Part shown: positions 1 to 15,934 of the stretch, piece by piece
Position numbering within the stretch: the stretch's first letter is position 1
How the letters are laid out: the number at the start of each line of letters is the position of its first letter
NCBI GenBank assembly: GCA_916613615.1
Contig: OU744725.1
Location: 7,546,708-7,610,707, forward strand
DNA: 64,000 bases
DNA from: Steromphala cineraria
Lineage: Eukaryota > Mollusca > Gastropoda > Trochida > Trochidae
Reading direction: 5' to 3'
Program-made: the position numbers and the translations under genes
Notes under the pieces: generated by a model
Told to the model about the DNA's origin: nothing
What the model saw: the letters and a program-made list of their open reading frames with translations, nothing else
The model's database searches: none

Positions 1-299
1 AAGACCCCTCGTGCATTTATGAATGTACGTGAACACTTTATTGAAAGCTTCTTCACATTTAATTGTCAAATTAAATTCCATCTTACTCCTATATCTTATT
101 GAAAGTTTATCAGAGCCACCGCCGTGATGTCTGACCGTTGTGAACCTTCTGTGGTAATTAAAAGATAAAGCACTCCGCCACGCGTCTTCTCGATATTGAA
201 GCCTTTTGTTACTGTATGACAATATAGCTGGCTTCCTGTCCTTAAATCCCGATGTAAATACGGCTGATAGCATCACCCCGAGATCATTGACAATCTCAG

Positions 300-450
300 A
301 TTAGACTACGACAGGTGCCCGTTCGCTGATTGGTCAGAAGTGAGTTCAAAATAAAGTTTCCTGCCCTCTGATTGGCTGGAAGTTTAGACGGGGTGGTCAG
401 AGGGTGACCACTATGTGAACCACGTCAGCAACTTTATCAAGGTCAAGCTC
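300..450. promoter_or_regulatory. GC-richer island with two CCAAT boxes and nuclear-receptor sites
   Basis: CTGATTGG, the NF-Y (CCAAT) core, occurs at 326-333 and 368-375. GTGGTCA and TGACCAC form a perfect inverted pair spaced by five bases (393-411), and TCAAGGTCA, the extended half-site of ERR/NR5A-type receptors, is at 437-445. No adjoining coding sequence is visible. Confidence 0.4.
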
Positions 451-480
451 CTTCAAATTGTCCCTTCACCAACAGGTGGG

Positions 481-1178
481 ATGTTCGACGAAAACTTTGA
501 TTTCTTTGTACTTTCTAACGGACATTTTTCAAACTTTTTGAAAGTCAAACAGATACACGGATTTATTGGTTTATTATAAGAAAACAAATGTTAGTTTCAT
601 TTTTCATTCAATCTATAAATTGTCAACAAATGTTTCAAGCTGAGGCAAATTACTGGGTTTATTTTAAAGTTTCAATATATCTTTAGAATTAACTAAAAGG
701 TTTAAAACTCGAACATAAATATCTGTACAATGGAGACTAGTCAATATATCTTGTTTATATTACAACCTTTTGTTTACGAAACCAACGTCTAGTTATTGAA
801 CTATTTCTTGAATTAAAAAATATATTTCTCAAAATCATATTTATTATGGATATTTAGAATAAGGAATTGTACTGTCTCCCTAGAATAATAGCAATCTAAG
901 TGTATGGATTTTCAAATTCAAGCACTTTTATTCTATAATTAGAAATCAAACTTGTTAAAGGACCAATTTTTAAACTCTAGATATTAAAGAAAAGTTCTTT
1001 AGTAGTTTTACTTGCTTTTTTAATTGGAAACGTTGCGGGATTTCTTCATGGAGTAAGCTCTCGTGATGTGCACTACACTGATAAAAGGTGTCATTTTACC
1101 CGACCTTCTCCGTGATTTTCTACTAATAAAGTAGACGTTGGTTCCATGTACGCGTAAGGCGGGCATTCCATGTGTCCG
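481..1178. other. AT-rich, nothing recognised
   Basis: No open frame, repeat or motif that I can support. Confidence 0.6.
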
Positions 1179-1220
1179 TAATGCGTAATGCGTAATGCGT
1201 AATGCGTAATGCGTAATGCG
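1179..1220 (+). repeat. (TAATGCG)6 tandem heptamer
   Basis: Six head-to-tail copies of TAATGCG. The heptamer reappears singly inside the adjacent palindromes (TTAATGCG, CGCATTAC), so it appears to be amplified from them. Confidence 0.9.
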
Positions 1221-1224
1221 TAGT

Positions 1225-1336
1225 CAACACTTTACACTGAAAAAGTAGAAGTTGATTCTATGTACGCTTAATGCGTAGTGCGTGTTCGCATTACGCGTAC
1301 ATGGATTCAAATTCTACTGTATTAGTGTAAAGTGAT
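1225..1336. repeat. Imperfect palindrome, about 50-bp arms (first)
   Basis: CAACACTTTACACTG ... AGTAGAAGTTGATTCTATGT on the left is mirrored by CGTACATGGATTCAAATTCT and AGTGTAAAGTG on the right around a centre near 1281. Arms carry several mismatches. Confidence 0.65.
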
Positions 1337-1410
1337 TAATACGTATTACGTATTGTTGCCTACGTACACACGCTAGTGGGTATCAAACTTGATATTCAAT
1401 GTGTAATAAG

Positions 1411-1598
1411 TATTTAACACTTTGCACTAAAATAGCACTGTTAATTCGATGTACGCGTAATACATTGTGCGCAAAGTGATGTTTAAATTTGGTCTGCGTA
1501 AGTGCGTATTGCGTATTCGAACGCTCCCTTGAGCACTTTTAAAGCGAACACGCGTACATGGAATCAATTTCTATCATTTTGGTGTACAGTGTTGAATA
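1411..1598. repeat. Related palindromic unit (second)
   Basis: TATTTAACACTTTGCACT with ATTCGATGTACGCGTA (1411-1460) is inverted as ACGCGTACATGGAATCAA with GGTGTACAGTGTTGAATA (1549-1598). The arms are homologous to those at 1225-1336, so this is a second, more diverged copy with a longer loop. Confidence 0.6.
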
Positions 1599-1959
1599 CC
1601 CATTACGCTTTGCACACTACGCATTATACGCACTACGGACATTTATGCTCTTTACGTTATAGAACTGGTACCTTTTGTGATTAATTACATTGTTATTTCA
1701 ATTTCATATATCAAACATTTCGGTAATCTGACACACACATGAAAGGCACATACATCCTTATTAGCCAGTCAACACTTAACATATTTTGAAAAGTAGTGTT
1801 CATAGCTGTATTCTTCTGCGATCTTTCAGATTCTTTATCCGTTTTGATTTTATGAAGTCCCCATAATATTCTCGGAATGTCTATTACCAGGGACTTATCA
1901 AGATTGAAACTTGGTACTGTCTCAATGATTAGTTCTAGAACACAAGCGATTGCGCTATG

Positions 1960-2080
1960 GGACAGGGGAACCAGCCAGGACCACTTGACAGAAGTGGCGG
2001 GTGAAAGTAGTACACAAAGTAGCGCCTGGCACGAGCTGCACGAGGTCACGTGGTCTGACACTGACCTCCAGGCTGTATAA
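1960..2080. promoter_or_regulatory. GC-rich island with AGGTCACGTG
   Basis: A short GC-rich stretch in AT-rich surroundings carrying GAGGTCACGTGGTC (E-box fused to a receptor half-site) and the inverted pair CCACTT/AAGTGG. A 137-codon minus-strand open frame crosses it but resembles no protein I know and is not called. Confidence 0.25.
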
Positions 2081-2124
2081 TGGTAGGTATTTACTCTTCT
2101 TGAGGAAACTGCAATCTTAATCAA

Positions 2125-5154
<3,030 letters not shown>

Positions 5155-5559
5155 GGATACAGAGGGACACAGACAGACAGTGACACACAAACAGAGAGTC
5201 AGAGAGACCGAAGGACAGTGAGAGATATTTGCCATGCTATATCTGACATAGTTTATGTTGTTTTAAAGATACAAAGATGCCGCGTGAAATGATTACATGA
5301 TTCTCATTTTCGAACGTCATCAATGTTTATTCTTTCAAGAAACAAATTGAACTTTTGTTATCATATTTTGACAAATTCTCCCATTTGGAAATAACCTCGA
5401 ACAGAGTCCAAAACACGGATGAAGGGTCATATCTGCTGTAGGGAAATTACTTTATGACATGTACTCTCTTAGATTTAGTTCATCATAAATACATGCTTAC
5501 AAATTTTATTTACCTCTAACTATATACTACCTGTAATTATATAATACCTCACATATATG

Positions 5560-5662
5560 CCATTACTCCAATGTTTTTTTTTATTCCATGTATAGTTTGT
5601 AGATTTGTACTCTGCCCCGTGTGGGTGTCTGTGCAATAAATATCTTGAATCTTGAATCTTAT
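5560..5662 (+). mobile_element. Probable 3' end of another non-LTR retrotransposon
   Basis: A T-run is followed by a stretch with GTACTCTGCCCCGTGTGGG and GTGCAATAAATATCTTGAAT, then short tandem copies of ATCTTGA. A polyadenylation signal immediately followed by a short tandem tail is the usual 3' terminus of CR1/RTE-type LINEs. No coding sequence remains upstream. Confidence 0.4.
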
Positions 5663-8236
5663 CTCTGTAATTCATGCACGACTTGAAACAATCACAAAAA
5701 CATTATCTTCTTTTTTCTTCTTCATATTATAATGAGGGTGATAATATGACTGGACAATATCTAATAAAACCCTCACATACTGGCAACCGACAAATATAAG
5801 ATGTCTCGGCATAACTAAATCCTAAATCTACAACAGTAGGAGATAAAGCGATATTGGCCATATCTAATGCTTTAAGATTGTTCTTGTCACGATGAAATAA
5901 TAACTACTACATTCTGTCAGTTCGAAATATTTCGAACAAATACCATTTCTAACTCTTGTATAGACAGTTGTTTATTTGAGTATCATATTGTCAGTTAACC
6001 CGGGACAAAGTCTCTAATATCATTGGTTGTTCACAGCATCATAAACGGTTTGAATGTTTTCTTTATTTTTGATCATCAGTTTTCCAAATCATCTGTATGA
6101 ATAATGATATTAAATCTTGTCTTTGTCTACACCGAATCTTTTGGAAAATGTGCATTTTTTTCACAAAGATTTTCAATGTGTCTATATTCTTCAATATCAT
6201 CTAGGTCCATATTCAGTGCATTGGTGCAATTAAAAGATGAGTTATCCTTATACTTAATTCCTGGTTATAGATACTTAGCAATTGCCTTTACAGTTTATTT
6301 CTTATGCTGTGAAGTATGTCAAGTCAAAGAATTTCAAGAATGTATATCAATCCAGTTTCTGGAGTTTCCGCTGGAAGCTGATCTCTGAAGCTGGACATGT
6401 CTCCAGGAATATTCTCTTTGAAGAAATGCGCACCTCAAACATCACGTGGTTATGACTGTGCAATGCGCGGATTATAAACGTCAAATATTCCAAACTTTTT
6501 AAAGCTAAAAACTGCGTGTTTGTATTCAGGTCGGATGGAGGGGCCCAGGGGTCCCTGACCCCCGCTTGTAGGGAGTTACACAACCAACTATGCGTCTAGG
6601 CAATGTCCCTTATTTCAATCTTGTATACGTGCAGCTTACGACAACATTCCGTCACCCAGTCGGCTTCATCATTCGGAGAAGCTCGGGGCTTTTTGAGGAG
6701 AAGGGGACATTCCCTTAGGAGACATGATATTTCTTCTGAACCGGCCCCCAGTCCGTAGACTCCCTGGTGTCACATCCAAGTTAAATATGAGATGAGCTTA
6801 ACATTATTTGCGGGAGAAGCTGTGGAATTGCCAGTGGTTGGAATGCGGTGCAGGGTGGATACCACAGCCGCCATGTGAAGATTACACTCAGTCATCGACC
6901 TCGAGGTAACAACAACACTGCAGCACCTCCGAATGTCTACAAGCTCCCAATTGGGTTGGTTCATCAAGCTCCGAACTGTGTTGGTTCTTCACCTGTAGGG
7001 AGGTATTCCTGTTATCCATTTCGGCAACATCAAAGAGATTTTCAGCCAAACTAAGAAATTAGCAGGTGAAATCTTTCCCTCTGCATTCCAGCGATGCTTC
7101 AACACTGACTCAATACACTGGGTAACACTGTTAGGAGTTTAATCTCGTTAGTCTCCTAATCCGAAAAGTCTTGTACATTATGATTAAACCTATTTGATGA
7201 TGTGTCTTGGCTCTGGTTGTAAACGATAGTTTAAAAAGTGAAAGTGAATGTTTTTTCGTGGTTTGTTTATGTTGTTAATCCGAAACTATAAATATTTGGT
7301 TTTGGTTGACTTGTTAATGTTTGAGTTTTAAGCCTTACACAAATAACAGAGAGAACCAAGCGAAGCTTCACACGGCGATTCCATCTGTGATACAAACATC
7401 TCGGGGAACTTATTATCAAATACATCTTAGATAATAGAATAAACTTGATGAGAATTAATTTGATAATTTCAAGAATATCTCCAAGAATCTTCAGATGACG
7501 TTTCGCAGTGCAGCAGAAGCAAGAAAAACAAACCCTTTAAGCCAAGCGCCCGAGATAAGCTCAACTATGCAGTCTCAAATCGATTCCATTCTTTATGAGG
7601 AAAAAACTGCATTTGTTGGTGCATTGATTCAAATACTGGAATTCTTTAGTGTGGGAGGGAAGAATGATTGTCAATCGGAATACTTCGGATGCATTCGCCG
7701 CTGCATGTTTTAACAAACAAAAATGTGCATCCCAAAGCACATTGGTAGCAGTTTTGCAGTTTCAAATTGGAAAATTGAATCAAACACTTAAAATGATTTT
7801 AAAGGAAATGCAAAATCTTTTGACAGCCTTTATCAAGATAAATCATTATATTTTTGGATAATTTAATAATGTACAGTCAAGCATTAAAAATTTCAAATAC
7901 AAGCAGTTGATGTCGCTTTTCTGTAAGGCACTCTTACAAAATTAGTTAATTTAAGAAATTAATGATGAGAAGAACATGAAAACATAACACAATTCTAACA
8001 TTTGTGATCACAGACAAAGCACGAGAATAATTATATAATCTTTTCGACTAATTATTCTCGACTTATTATTGAATAATAGTGTTAAAAGTTACTTACACAT
8101 AGTTCGTATTTATTTCAACGATGGCCTTCGTATGTAATTAAACTTCACCCTTGATAGACTGTTTAAAAGATTGTACATGTTAATTGAAAAACAATAAAAA
8201 GAAACACAAGCAACTTTTTTCTGTATGTTTCAAGGG
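5663..8236. other. Gene-free stretch
   Basis: Short open frames only. 6640-6960 is somewhat GC-richer, and 6538-6565 can fold (GGGGCCC...GGGTCCC and nearby GACCCCC). Nothing recognised. Confidence 0.55.
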
Positions 8237-8279
8237 ACCGGAAGTCTTCTACTTTTGAGGTCAAGAGAGTACTTCCGGT
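8237..8279. promoter_or_regulatory. Inverted pair of ETS consensus sites
   Basis: ACCGGAAGT at 8237-8245 and its exact complement ACTTCCGGT at 8271-8279. ACCGGAAGT is the optimal binding site of ETS/GABP-type factors, common at transcription start sites. Confidence 0.4.
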
Positions 8280-9379
8280 TGAGGGTCAGCAGGTAGTTGT
8301 AATGGTAATGTACCGATTTAACAAACGTTTTGGTTTTGTTCTTGTATATTTGTCAAGTTATCTGCACTTAACATCAAAATCAATTAGTTTATTTTTTGAT
8401 TGACACAACGTTATTTCCTATTGAGTGCGAGTTGTAAAGAAAGTTAGTGAAATCGTGAATAAGTATTGCTTTAGAAAGAACGTTTTCGTGAAGCTCCCTT
8501 GGTCTCAAAAGACATTCCAATCAATAGTAATAAGATATAAGTAACCTTTTTAATCGTAAGAAAGGTTTCATAAATAAATTGCTCATCTAAGATAATACAA
8601 ATGGTTGAACTAGAATGTGACTTATTAAGATAAACACTTCTTCTGGTGATAGTAACGAAAAACAACGTCAAAATGTATTTATTCGTTGGCAAACAAAAGA
8701 TATTATAGGAAACTACTGTAATTTAACATAAAAGCATCGGATTTAATATCCTGAGCTTCCGCGTTGATGAGAGAATGCAATTCTGAGATTTCATCTTTGG
8801 CTTTTATAAACTTTGATGAAGCAAAGGTTTCCTTTCATATCTTGTTTTTGTAATTTCATATCAGTTAACAAGATACTTGGGAAGAATGAGGAACCCAATT
8901 TATAAAAGACTCTTGTCCTATACACAATCAATAAAATCATTCAAGCTGTTACCCGAAACTAACTTTTTGTTATTTGAGTATCTTTCCTCAATATCTTAAT
9001 GTGTGGGTTCGATTTCAAATTGACAAAAACAAACCCCGTTTTTTGGTACTTTTGTAGATAGTTTTCGATATTCCCTTTATTCATTCTATAAAATACCTGT
9101 TCTTTTATTTGAAAAAGTAGTTCTATCTATCTTTTGCAAGTATAAAGCACTAAATGAACTTGAAGGGTCATGGACGCGTTACAATTGGGAAGCCCGGATG
9201 TATTACTGTTATCTAACGTCTGTCCGAGTGTTCACCTATGGTTGCAGTGTAAGGGGCTGTTTGCTGTAAAGTGTGTGTGTTGTGTGTGTGATGAGCCTAA
9301 TGATAAGCGTAATGAACCTGTGTGTGTACCGAGACGGCAAGTGACGTGTTCTTCTCTTGTATAACGCCGCTCTCACGTT
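8280..9379. other. Gene-free stretch leading to the 9.4-kb island
   Basis: AT-rich to about 9150, then rising GC content with a short GT run near 9277. No supported gene. Confidence 0.55.
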
Positions 9380-9900
9380 AAGAAACAAGCGTGAACTGAC
9401 GGAACAGCCTTGAGCCCAACCTCCTGGTCAGTCCACCATCTTCCTCAACTTCGTTTACAAGCGGAATGCGCATGCGCTCATTTATTGGCCAATTGACTTG
9501 TGTTGTTGTTACAGTGAGTTTTGTCTTATGTCAGGGAGCTCGGGTCAATATTAGCTGAAGAAACCACTGCAACTTCTCCCGACGTTGACGGACGCTAAGT
9601 CACGCCAAGTAACGTCAAACCCGAGACTTCCCGTGACCTTTGACCTGGCAAACTAATGGCGACTCGCCTGACGGTGTCCTTTCGGCAGAAGAGTCATCAG
9701 CTGAATGTCCGCTCTCTTTGATCTCAGTCGAGGTTGTCGCGGATGCTACAAAGGTCAAGCAATAACACGTTCGACAATCTCCGCCTGTCTTCGGCGAGTG
9801 TCCAGCAGGCAACACATAGCTACATGTTTCACAGGTTGTCGCCAGGGGGCGTAATACCACAGCATGGTGTAGAAAGCCAGATACATACGCAGTCCTCTCT
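9380..9900. promoter_or_regulatory. Candidate promoter: NRF1, CCAAT, DR1 and CTCF-like motifs
   Basis: This CpG-richer island carries TGCGCATGCGC (9467-9477, NRF1 consensus), the palindrome ATTGGCCAAT (9484-9493, CCAAT boxes on both strands), TGACCTTTGACCT (9634-9646, a perfect DR1 receptor element) and TCGCCAGGGGGCG (9839-9851, close to the CTCF core). Such a set is typical of TATA-less animal promoters. The short open frames crossing it resemble no known protein; transcription direction is unknown. Confidence 0.45.
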
Positions 9901-12900
9901 TCTCGTTGAGGACAAATAAGACAGGGCCAGTAAACAAGAGGGTAGAGGGGACGGTATGGGGGATACACCACCAACTGCCGGGATGGGAGTAATCCACCGA
10001 GTCTAGAACAAATAGCGGGCCGGGCTACAGGCAGCGGAATCGTTTAGAGAGTATTAGCAGATGTGGGAAGGACAAATCTTACGTTTAGATAGGATAACTT
10101 TAAGATGAGAGCGTCTGGGGCTTTCATCCACGGGCACGGGTCTGGAATTATTCACGAAGACGCAACAGGTTTAAGTAGAAGCCGTGTAGATGAGAGAATG
10201 TCACCTGTACGCCATTTCGCTATGGCATGCCATGCATGTGACGTGCTGCAAGGCTAAAGTGTCGACTGTCCAACTACCCGTCTTTATACCCATTAAGGCT
10301 TCTTCTTCTTTGAGGCAGGGTTCTTAAGGCCCCTGGTGTTCTTGGTGTAGAAAAAACGTGCACTGATTATGCTGATGTGTTTTGAAGATCGTTGATGAGT
10401 ATTGGTTTCAAATGAAACTTTCGGACCAGAGTCTTTCTATTATGTTTGTCGAACCAACTATTCTGAGATATGCAAACGGAATTATACTGACCATTGAACA
10501 TATAACATGTTCATATAATATTTCGATAATTAAGTTAATGCCATGAAATGTAAAATCTTAGCGTAGTGTTAGTATTGTGAAGTGATTCTATTTGAATTCA
10601 ACTTTCAAGTTGCATAACCTCGAAGTATACTGCAACATCAACACGCACTGATCTTGTTCTTAGGGAAACTTCTTTTTCAAAAGAATTATGAGTCAATTGT
10701 TTCGTTCTATTGTATTACTTGTATGACTTAATATGGGTATATCCTGTTTGCGTTGTAATTTTTTATAACTTTTTATATGCAACTATTTGCTATATCCCTT
10801 GGCTTTTCATCCTTGCATTCAGATACAAGCGTCCGCATTTGAGTTGTTGATACGAATGAGGCAAGTTATTACTTTTGCATAGCAATTTCCATTAGAAACC
10901 AGAAGTTCGAATAATTGGACGGAGTGATATTGAAACAGTATACAATTCCCAAAGTGTATCTATTTCTCAGACATTTTATCATTGAAAGGTATGTTTCACC
11001 ATTTAAGGGTTTATTCGCACCATTTGGAGAATCCGTAGCTGACCAGCTGTCCTCGAACGCATCTCCCGAACTTTACCGACACAACACATGGCCTATATCA
11101 AAACGATCGGGGATCCTAACATCAGTCTGTCAAATCCAAATGTCGGACATTTGGTCACAGAAAGGAAGGATATTCCAAATATTTGCTGGCCAGTCCCTAC
11201 TAAATTCGAGGCATGTTATCTTTTCACTTCCTTTGCGGGGGAGTTTTTCTAAAATTCGCATTTTCTCATCGTCCAACTGTCATCATTTGCTTCAAATTCA
11301 TTCCGAATGTTTCGTTTATTTATTATAACAAACGGGCATTGTTAAGACAGATTTCCAAAGGGTAGAAACTGCCTTACTCTGCAGATTTGGGTGTTTATAT
11401 CAGTATCAGTCTCCACTTGGTATGTCGCCTGTGGGCAAATAACTCTCATTATTCGACTCAAGTCATGCGGCTAATCCTTGTTTCCTAGTGCATATTCTTG
11501 ATAAACAACTTCATTTAAATAATCATCATAATTATCAACCGACACCTTGCGTACCTTATGATGTAAGTGCGGTCGGATATTATAGTCACTTAATAGCAAT
11601 TATGAACCTTTCTTTCTTTATCTCAAATATTTGAGTAAGTGCACGTAGATAAAATTGAAAGCATATAGATATGCGAACTATAAGTTTAGATGGAAATGAG
11701 GAGCCGTAAAGCTTGATTTATTCTAGTTCGAGTTTAAAACTATGGTCGTAATGTTGTAGACCTACAGTCCTTGTAATGAAAATAAGATTCCCAGAAAAAA
11801 AGGGGGGGGGGGGGGAGTTGGGGTTCTTTTGATATTCAACTTCTTTATTACCATATATACAACGTTTCTCTGCAAAAACAAACACCCTAATCAAGAAGTG
11901 ACGATGCAGTGTAGCGTTGTATAAGGGTAGTTTCGAGAAAGTTTTAATGTTAGCACTGCGTACTAGGTACATGAGTGAAATAGTTCAATGGTCAATATTA
12001 ACAGTATCATATTGAACGGAATATGTTAATATACCTCTGAAAATTAAATGATTTTATATTTAGGTAGACAGTAAGTCCCTAACTACATGTATATAAGGAA
12101 GATGTGAGTTCTCATTCGATTGAAGGTTATTTCCTCCAATTGGTTACAGAACATTGTTCCTATCGAGAAGGACTGAAATTTATTACTATAAGGCTGTGGT
12201 TATGTTACAAATAAGTTTTTTCAAAAGGAAAGGCTTTTTGTATTTTAATCTTCATATTTCTTTTATCCATTTATATCAATTCAGTGTTTAACTTGCCTGT
12301 TCTTTTTGCAGATTGTTTGTGTCACATTATTTCTAATAGAAATGATGCGACAGTGTGTACATCTCATTTTATAATAATAGCAAGAATTTGAATATAGGAA
12401 CACTTTCTTGACGACAAAGGTTGTTCTTGAAAAGGAAAACTATTCAGCTAAACGGATTGAGTTCAGGAACTCCTTAAAGCTTCTTCTACCATTCACTTTA
12501 TTTATTTCATTAAGAAATTGAGTTGGATTGCTAATAAAAGGCGGTGTAAATCTCATATTTTACATCAACATATACATGACAAATTGAAACTTAAAGCCTT
12601 ATCAAAATGTTGCTTGTATGATAGGTATATCATTTTTTAGAATGTTTTGTACTTTTGAATAAATCAAAAGCATTTAGCATTTAGAGAGTATTTGAGGGAT
12701 ATTTAATGTATAGTGATGCATCCTACATCATGTCTTGCCGTCAAAAAGTGAAAGTTGGTTTTAAAATGAATTGCACGCCAAGCTTGGTTGAGAAATATAT
12801 ATGGAGGCTGGACGGGGACATATCATTTGTTTATCATTCCTCAGCAGTGACGTGTGAGCAGATCACACACAGCCTGTGACTCTCTAATCCTCAGAAATGT

Positions 12901-15193
12901 CCCGCAAGCCAATCTGTCTCTCTTACCTGCCGCAGTACACACCTGAAAAACATCCTCTGTCTTAGCGCGAGCTCGCTCACTCGCAACGTGGGCATTAAAC
13001 GTTGCAATATCGTTTCAATATCATGCTGTTTAATAGACATAAAAATGAATCTAAATCTTTCAATAGGTGCTATATATGAAATATCTGTGAATTCAGATGC
13101 AAGTCGTTGTCACAGAGCAAGGAATGTCTCTTATGACGGAATCTGAAGGATATTCACGGATTGTTTTTTATCTGTTTCTATGTCATGTTCCCGCATCCCA
13201 CCTGCTGTTAAAAGGGCTTTGATGTCACGGAAATTTTATTGTCTTAATCAATACTGTAATACCAGTCGGTCCTGAAATATTTCAGCGTGGGTAGCGCTCA
13301 AATCCTCGCCCACCGTCGCGTGTCCTTGAGACATGCAGAGTTACTTCCCTTAGACCGGCAGTTCGTCAAGGAGCGCTGCGCACCAAGGACTTGAAGGAGG
13401 AAGTAGTTTCAACGGCTGGACCTGAGATGTGATATGCCGCTCTTTGCTCCGACTCTCGTGTTTGTTGACAAAATATTTCAAATACAACCCTTTTGAAGAA
13501 ACCATACCTGTGTTGGGATTTATGAAATGTTATACATAAGGGTTGCGTGTCAATCTTCCATTGAACTTTTCCCAGTGGTAGACAAACGTATATAGCTTTC
13601 TCTCCACTGACCTTCCAAAACATGCACACCTACCGAAGATCACAAAGTATATGCTAAATTTACGCAATAAACCAAGCATGTCTGTTCTTTCGTGTAAGAC
13701 ATTAATTACTTTAGGGCGCTACATGGAGTGAAAGGATAGTGTTTAACAAAGGATATTCTTCTTAAGAAACTCGAATTTCTGCTGTTCAAGCATTTTAAAC
13801 ATTAAACAAGTATATATTTTGTATAATGTGAAAACAGAGTGGAAAGGTTGCGAGTATAAGTGTATGTAAGCTGGGAGAGTAAGGCTCGGTACACATCTGT
13901 CAATGTGGTTTAAACAGTGAGTCAAGCGGTGAATTCAAGGCAGTTGTCCTGTTCATATACCTTTATACAAACTGTAGAAAACTGGTTAAAACGTCTTTCC
14001 ACTTGATGAGGCATTTCAACTATTATTTCTACTACTGATATTTTGAGTCATGTGCGTTATAATATCTCAAGTCATCATAATCAGACGGTTTCAAATCTTT
14101 TATATATTCTGTTTGAGACACAGCGAAACGCATTGTCAGACAGTCAGGACATCATGGGCTGAATCCCTTCTCAACCTCATCTATATAGTATAACTGTTCA
14201 GGATGCATTTTGGTTTGTGTCACATGTCAGTACCGGTCATGATTCTGTAGTCCTAAAGTCATTTGTAAAATAAAGCCATAGGAATGTTTGCCTTCTCCAT
14301 GCAGTGACAAACCCCATATAGATAGCGATGTCTGAGAGCGGCCGTTAATAGCAGTGGTAATAGTATGCAGTCAAAACCTCCGAGGCTTACTTGTCAAACT
14401 TACTTTATATTGTAGAACTATTAAAGATTGATTTTGATATTAGTTTAAGTGAGATAGGGCAGTACTAAGCAAAAGCCTTACGTCGAGGTTATTTAAAGTG
14501 AATACCGTGTACATAATTATAATGTCGTCTTTCTTCACATAATCATATATGATCTTATCAACCTTCATGGTTTAGTGCAAAACACGGATTTGACCAAAAA
14601 TCTTTTGATATAATGTATTCCACAACAATCATCTTCAAATATGGTTGAGGAATATCGATCATCAGAGCAATTTTACTGAAATGTACGACGCAGTAAATTC
14701 TCTTAATCAGTGATGACTGTAATGATGACAGTAGGGAGGCGAGTGATGACATATATGATGACACGCCAACATTAATTTTAAATCTCCATGTTGTGCATTT
14801 CATATTTGACACATGTTCACTTTTATTGGACCGGTCCCTAGTAAGGAATTTCAAGAAACACGACAGATCTTTCTTTCTGACAAATCATTTCTTTGAGGTA
14901 GACTTTCGTCTTGGTTCATACTTGTTCTTGAACTTATTTTATCATTCATCATTCCTGAACTAGCAATGGTTTACATAAGGACAATGCTTAAACTCGACCA
15001 TGTAGAACTGCAGAGGTACGTGGCATATTATGCTTAAATGTTAACATTGTTATATAACTGCACAGTTCATAACTTAACAATTTATTTTAGTGTTTTAGAT
15101 GGAGTTGTTAAAGTCAGCGACTTGGTTTCAGCGCCGTTTGGGCAATATTCACTATTCAGCCATAAGCGACGTTGCCCGTAAGATATTTAACTG
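9901..15193. other. Gene-free stretch
   Basis: Contains a G homopolymer run (11802-11816), the palindrome at 11136, and GC-richer patches at 12830-13000 and 13260-13460. Open frames of 60-137 codons (for example 10915-11328) show no known motif, signal or compositional support and are not called. Confidence 0.5.
11136..11154. repeat. Perfect short palindrome
   Basis: CCAAATGTC-G-GACATTTGG, nine-base arms around one base. It may be a transcription-factor dimer site or chance. Confidence 0.4.
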
Positions 15194-15292
15194 AACCAAT
15201 CAATCTAAATAAATTTAGATCAACAGATTTTTTATTTTGTCTGACCAAATATACAACCTGTTGATCTAAATTTATTTAGATTGTAAACCAAT
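15194..15292. mobile_element. Small foldback element with 26-bp arms
   Basis: 15201-15226 and 15258-15283 are perfect 26-bp inverted repeats beginning CAATCTAAATAAATTTAGAT, with a 31-base loop. AACCAAT lies immediately left (15194-15200) and two bases beyond the right arm (15286-15292), a possible 7-bp target duplication. It is non-coding and very AT-rich. Confidence 0.6.
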
Positions 15293-15934
15293 AGGAGTGA
15301 CATTCATAAAGTAATCTTTTTTAATATCGCGTTTTGTCTAAAAGTTTTGAAAATTTGCAATAATCGATATACAGTAATTTTGATTTAAACCTTCAAGAAA
15401 GCTTGTGATGTTGATGGTGCCAAAATGTGTAGGGAAATGAATATGAAACAACCTAAATCATAACGATATGTTACCCATAATCAATAAATCATCAGCTATT
15501 AACAATAGGGAAAGGTCAGAGTATCTCTCCATTCCATAGAAAAATGGAACCGAGGCCTATCATTTTAGGTTAATGTAGAGTGACGAGGGTATAAACCTAC
15601 TCACTCCAAATAACACTCATTTTCAATTCTAACGTAATAACTTAAAAGTGTAGCATTATTAAAATCAACGCGAAACACTTCCTGCCTTGTGAAACACTCA
15701 ATAACTACAACAAGCAGCTGACATGGTCGAGCTATATCCCCCGCATAATATGTATAGGTTTTCCTTATCATATTGCTGATTAATTTTTGTCGCACAAAAT
15801 AACACAATTTTTCCAGGATATGAAAGAAACTATTCTAATAAAAAAAACTAAATCATACCAACTTTATGTTCACTGTTGGGCATAATTCGAGTTAACTGAC
15901 AAAATTAAAATCAAACGAATGAATTTATGTATTA

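Noticed and set aside
1711..2124. 137-codon minus-strand frame
   Set aside because: No domain, signal or splice support; crosses a GC-rich regulatory-looking patch where open frames arise more easily.
10915..11328. 137-codon plus-strand frame
   Set aside because: Starts from a non-ATG codon, shows no recognised motif and includes a palindrome; compositionally like non-coding DNA.
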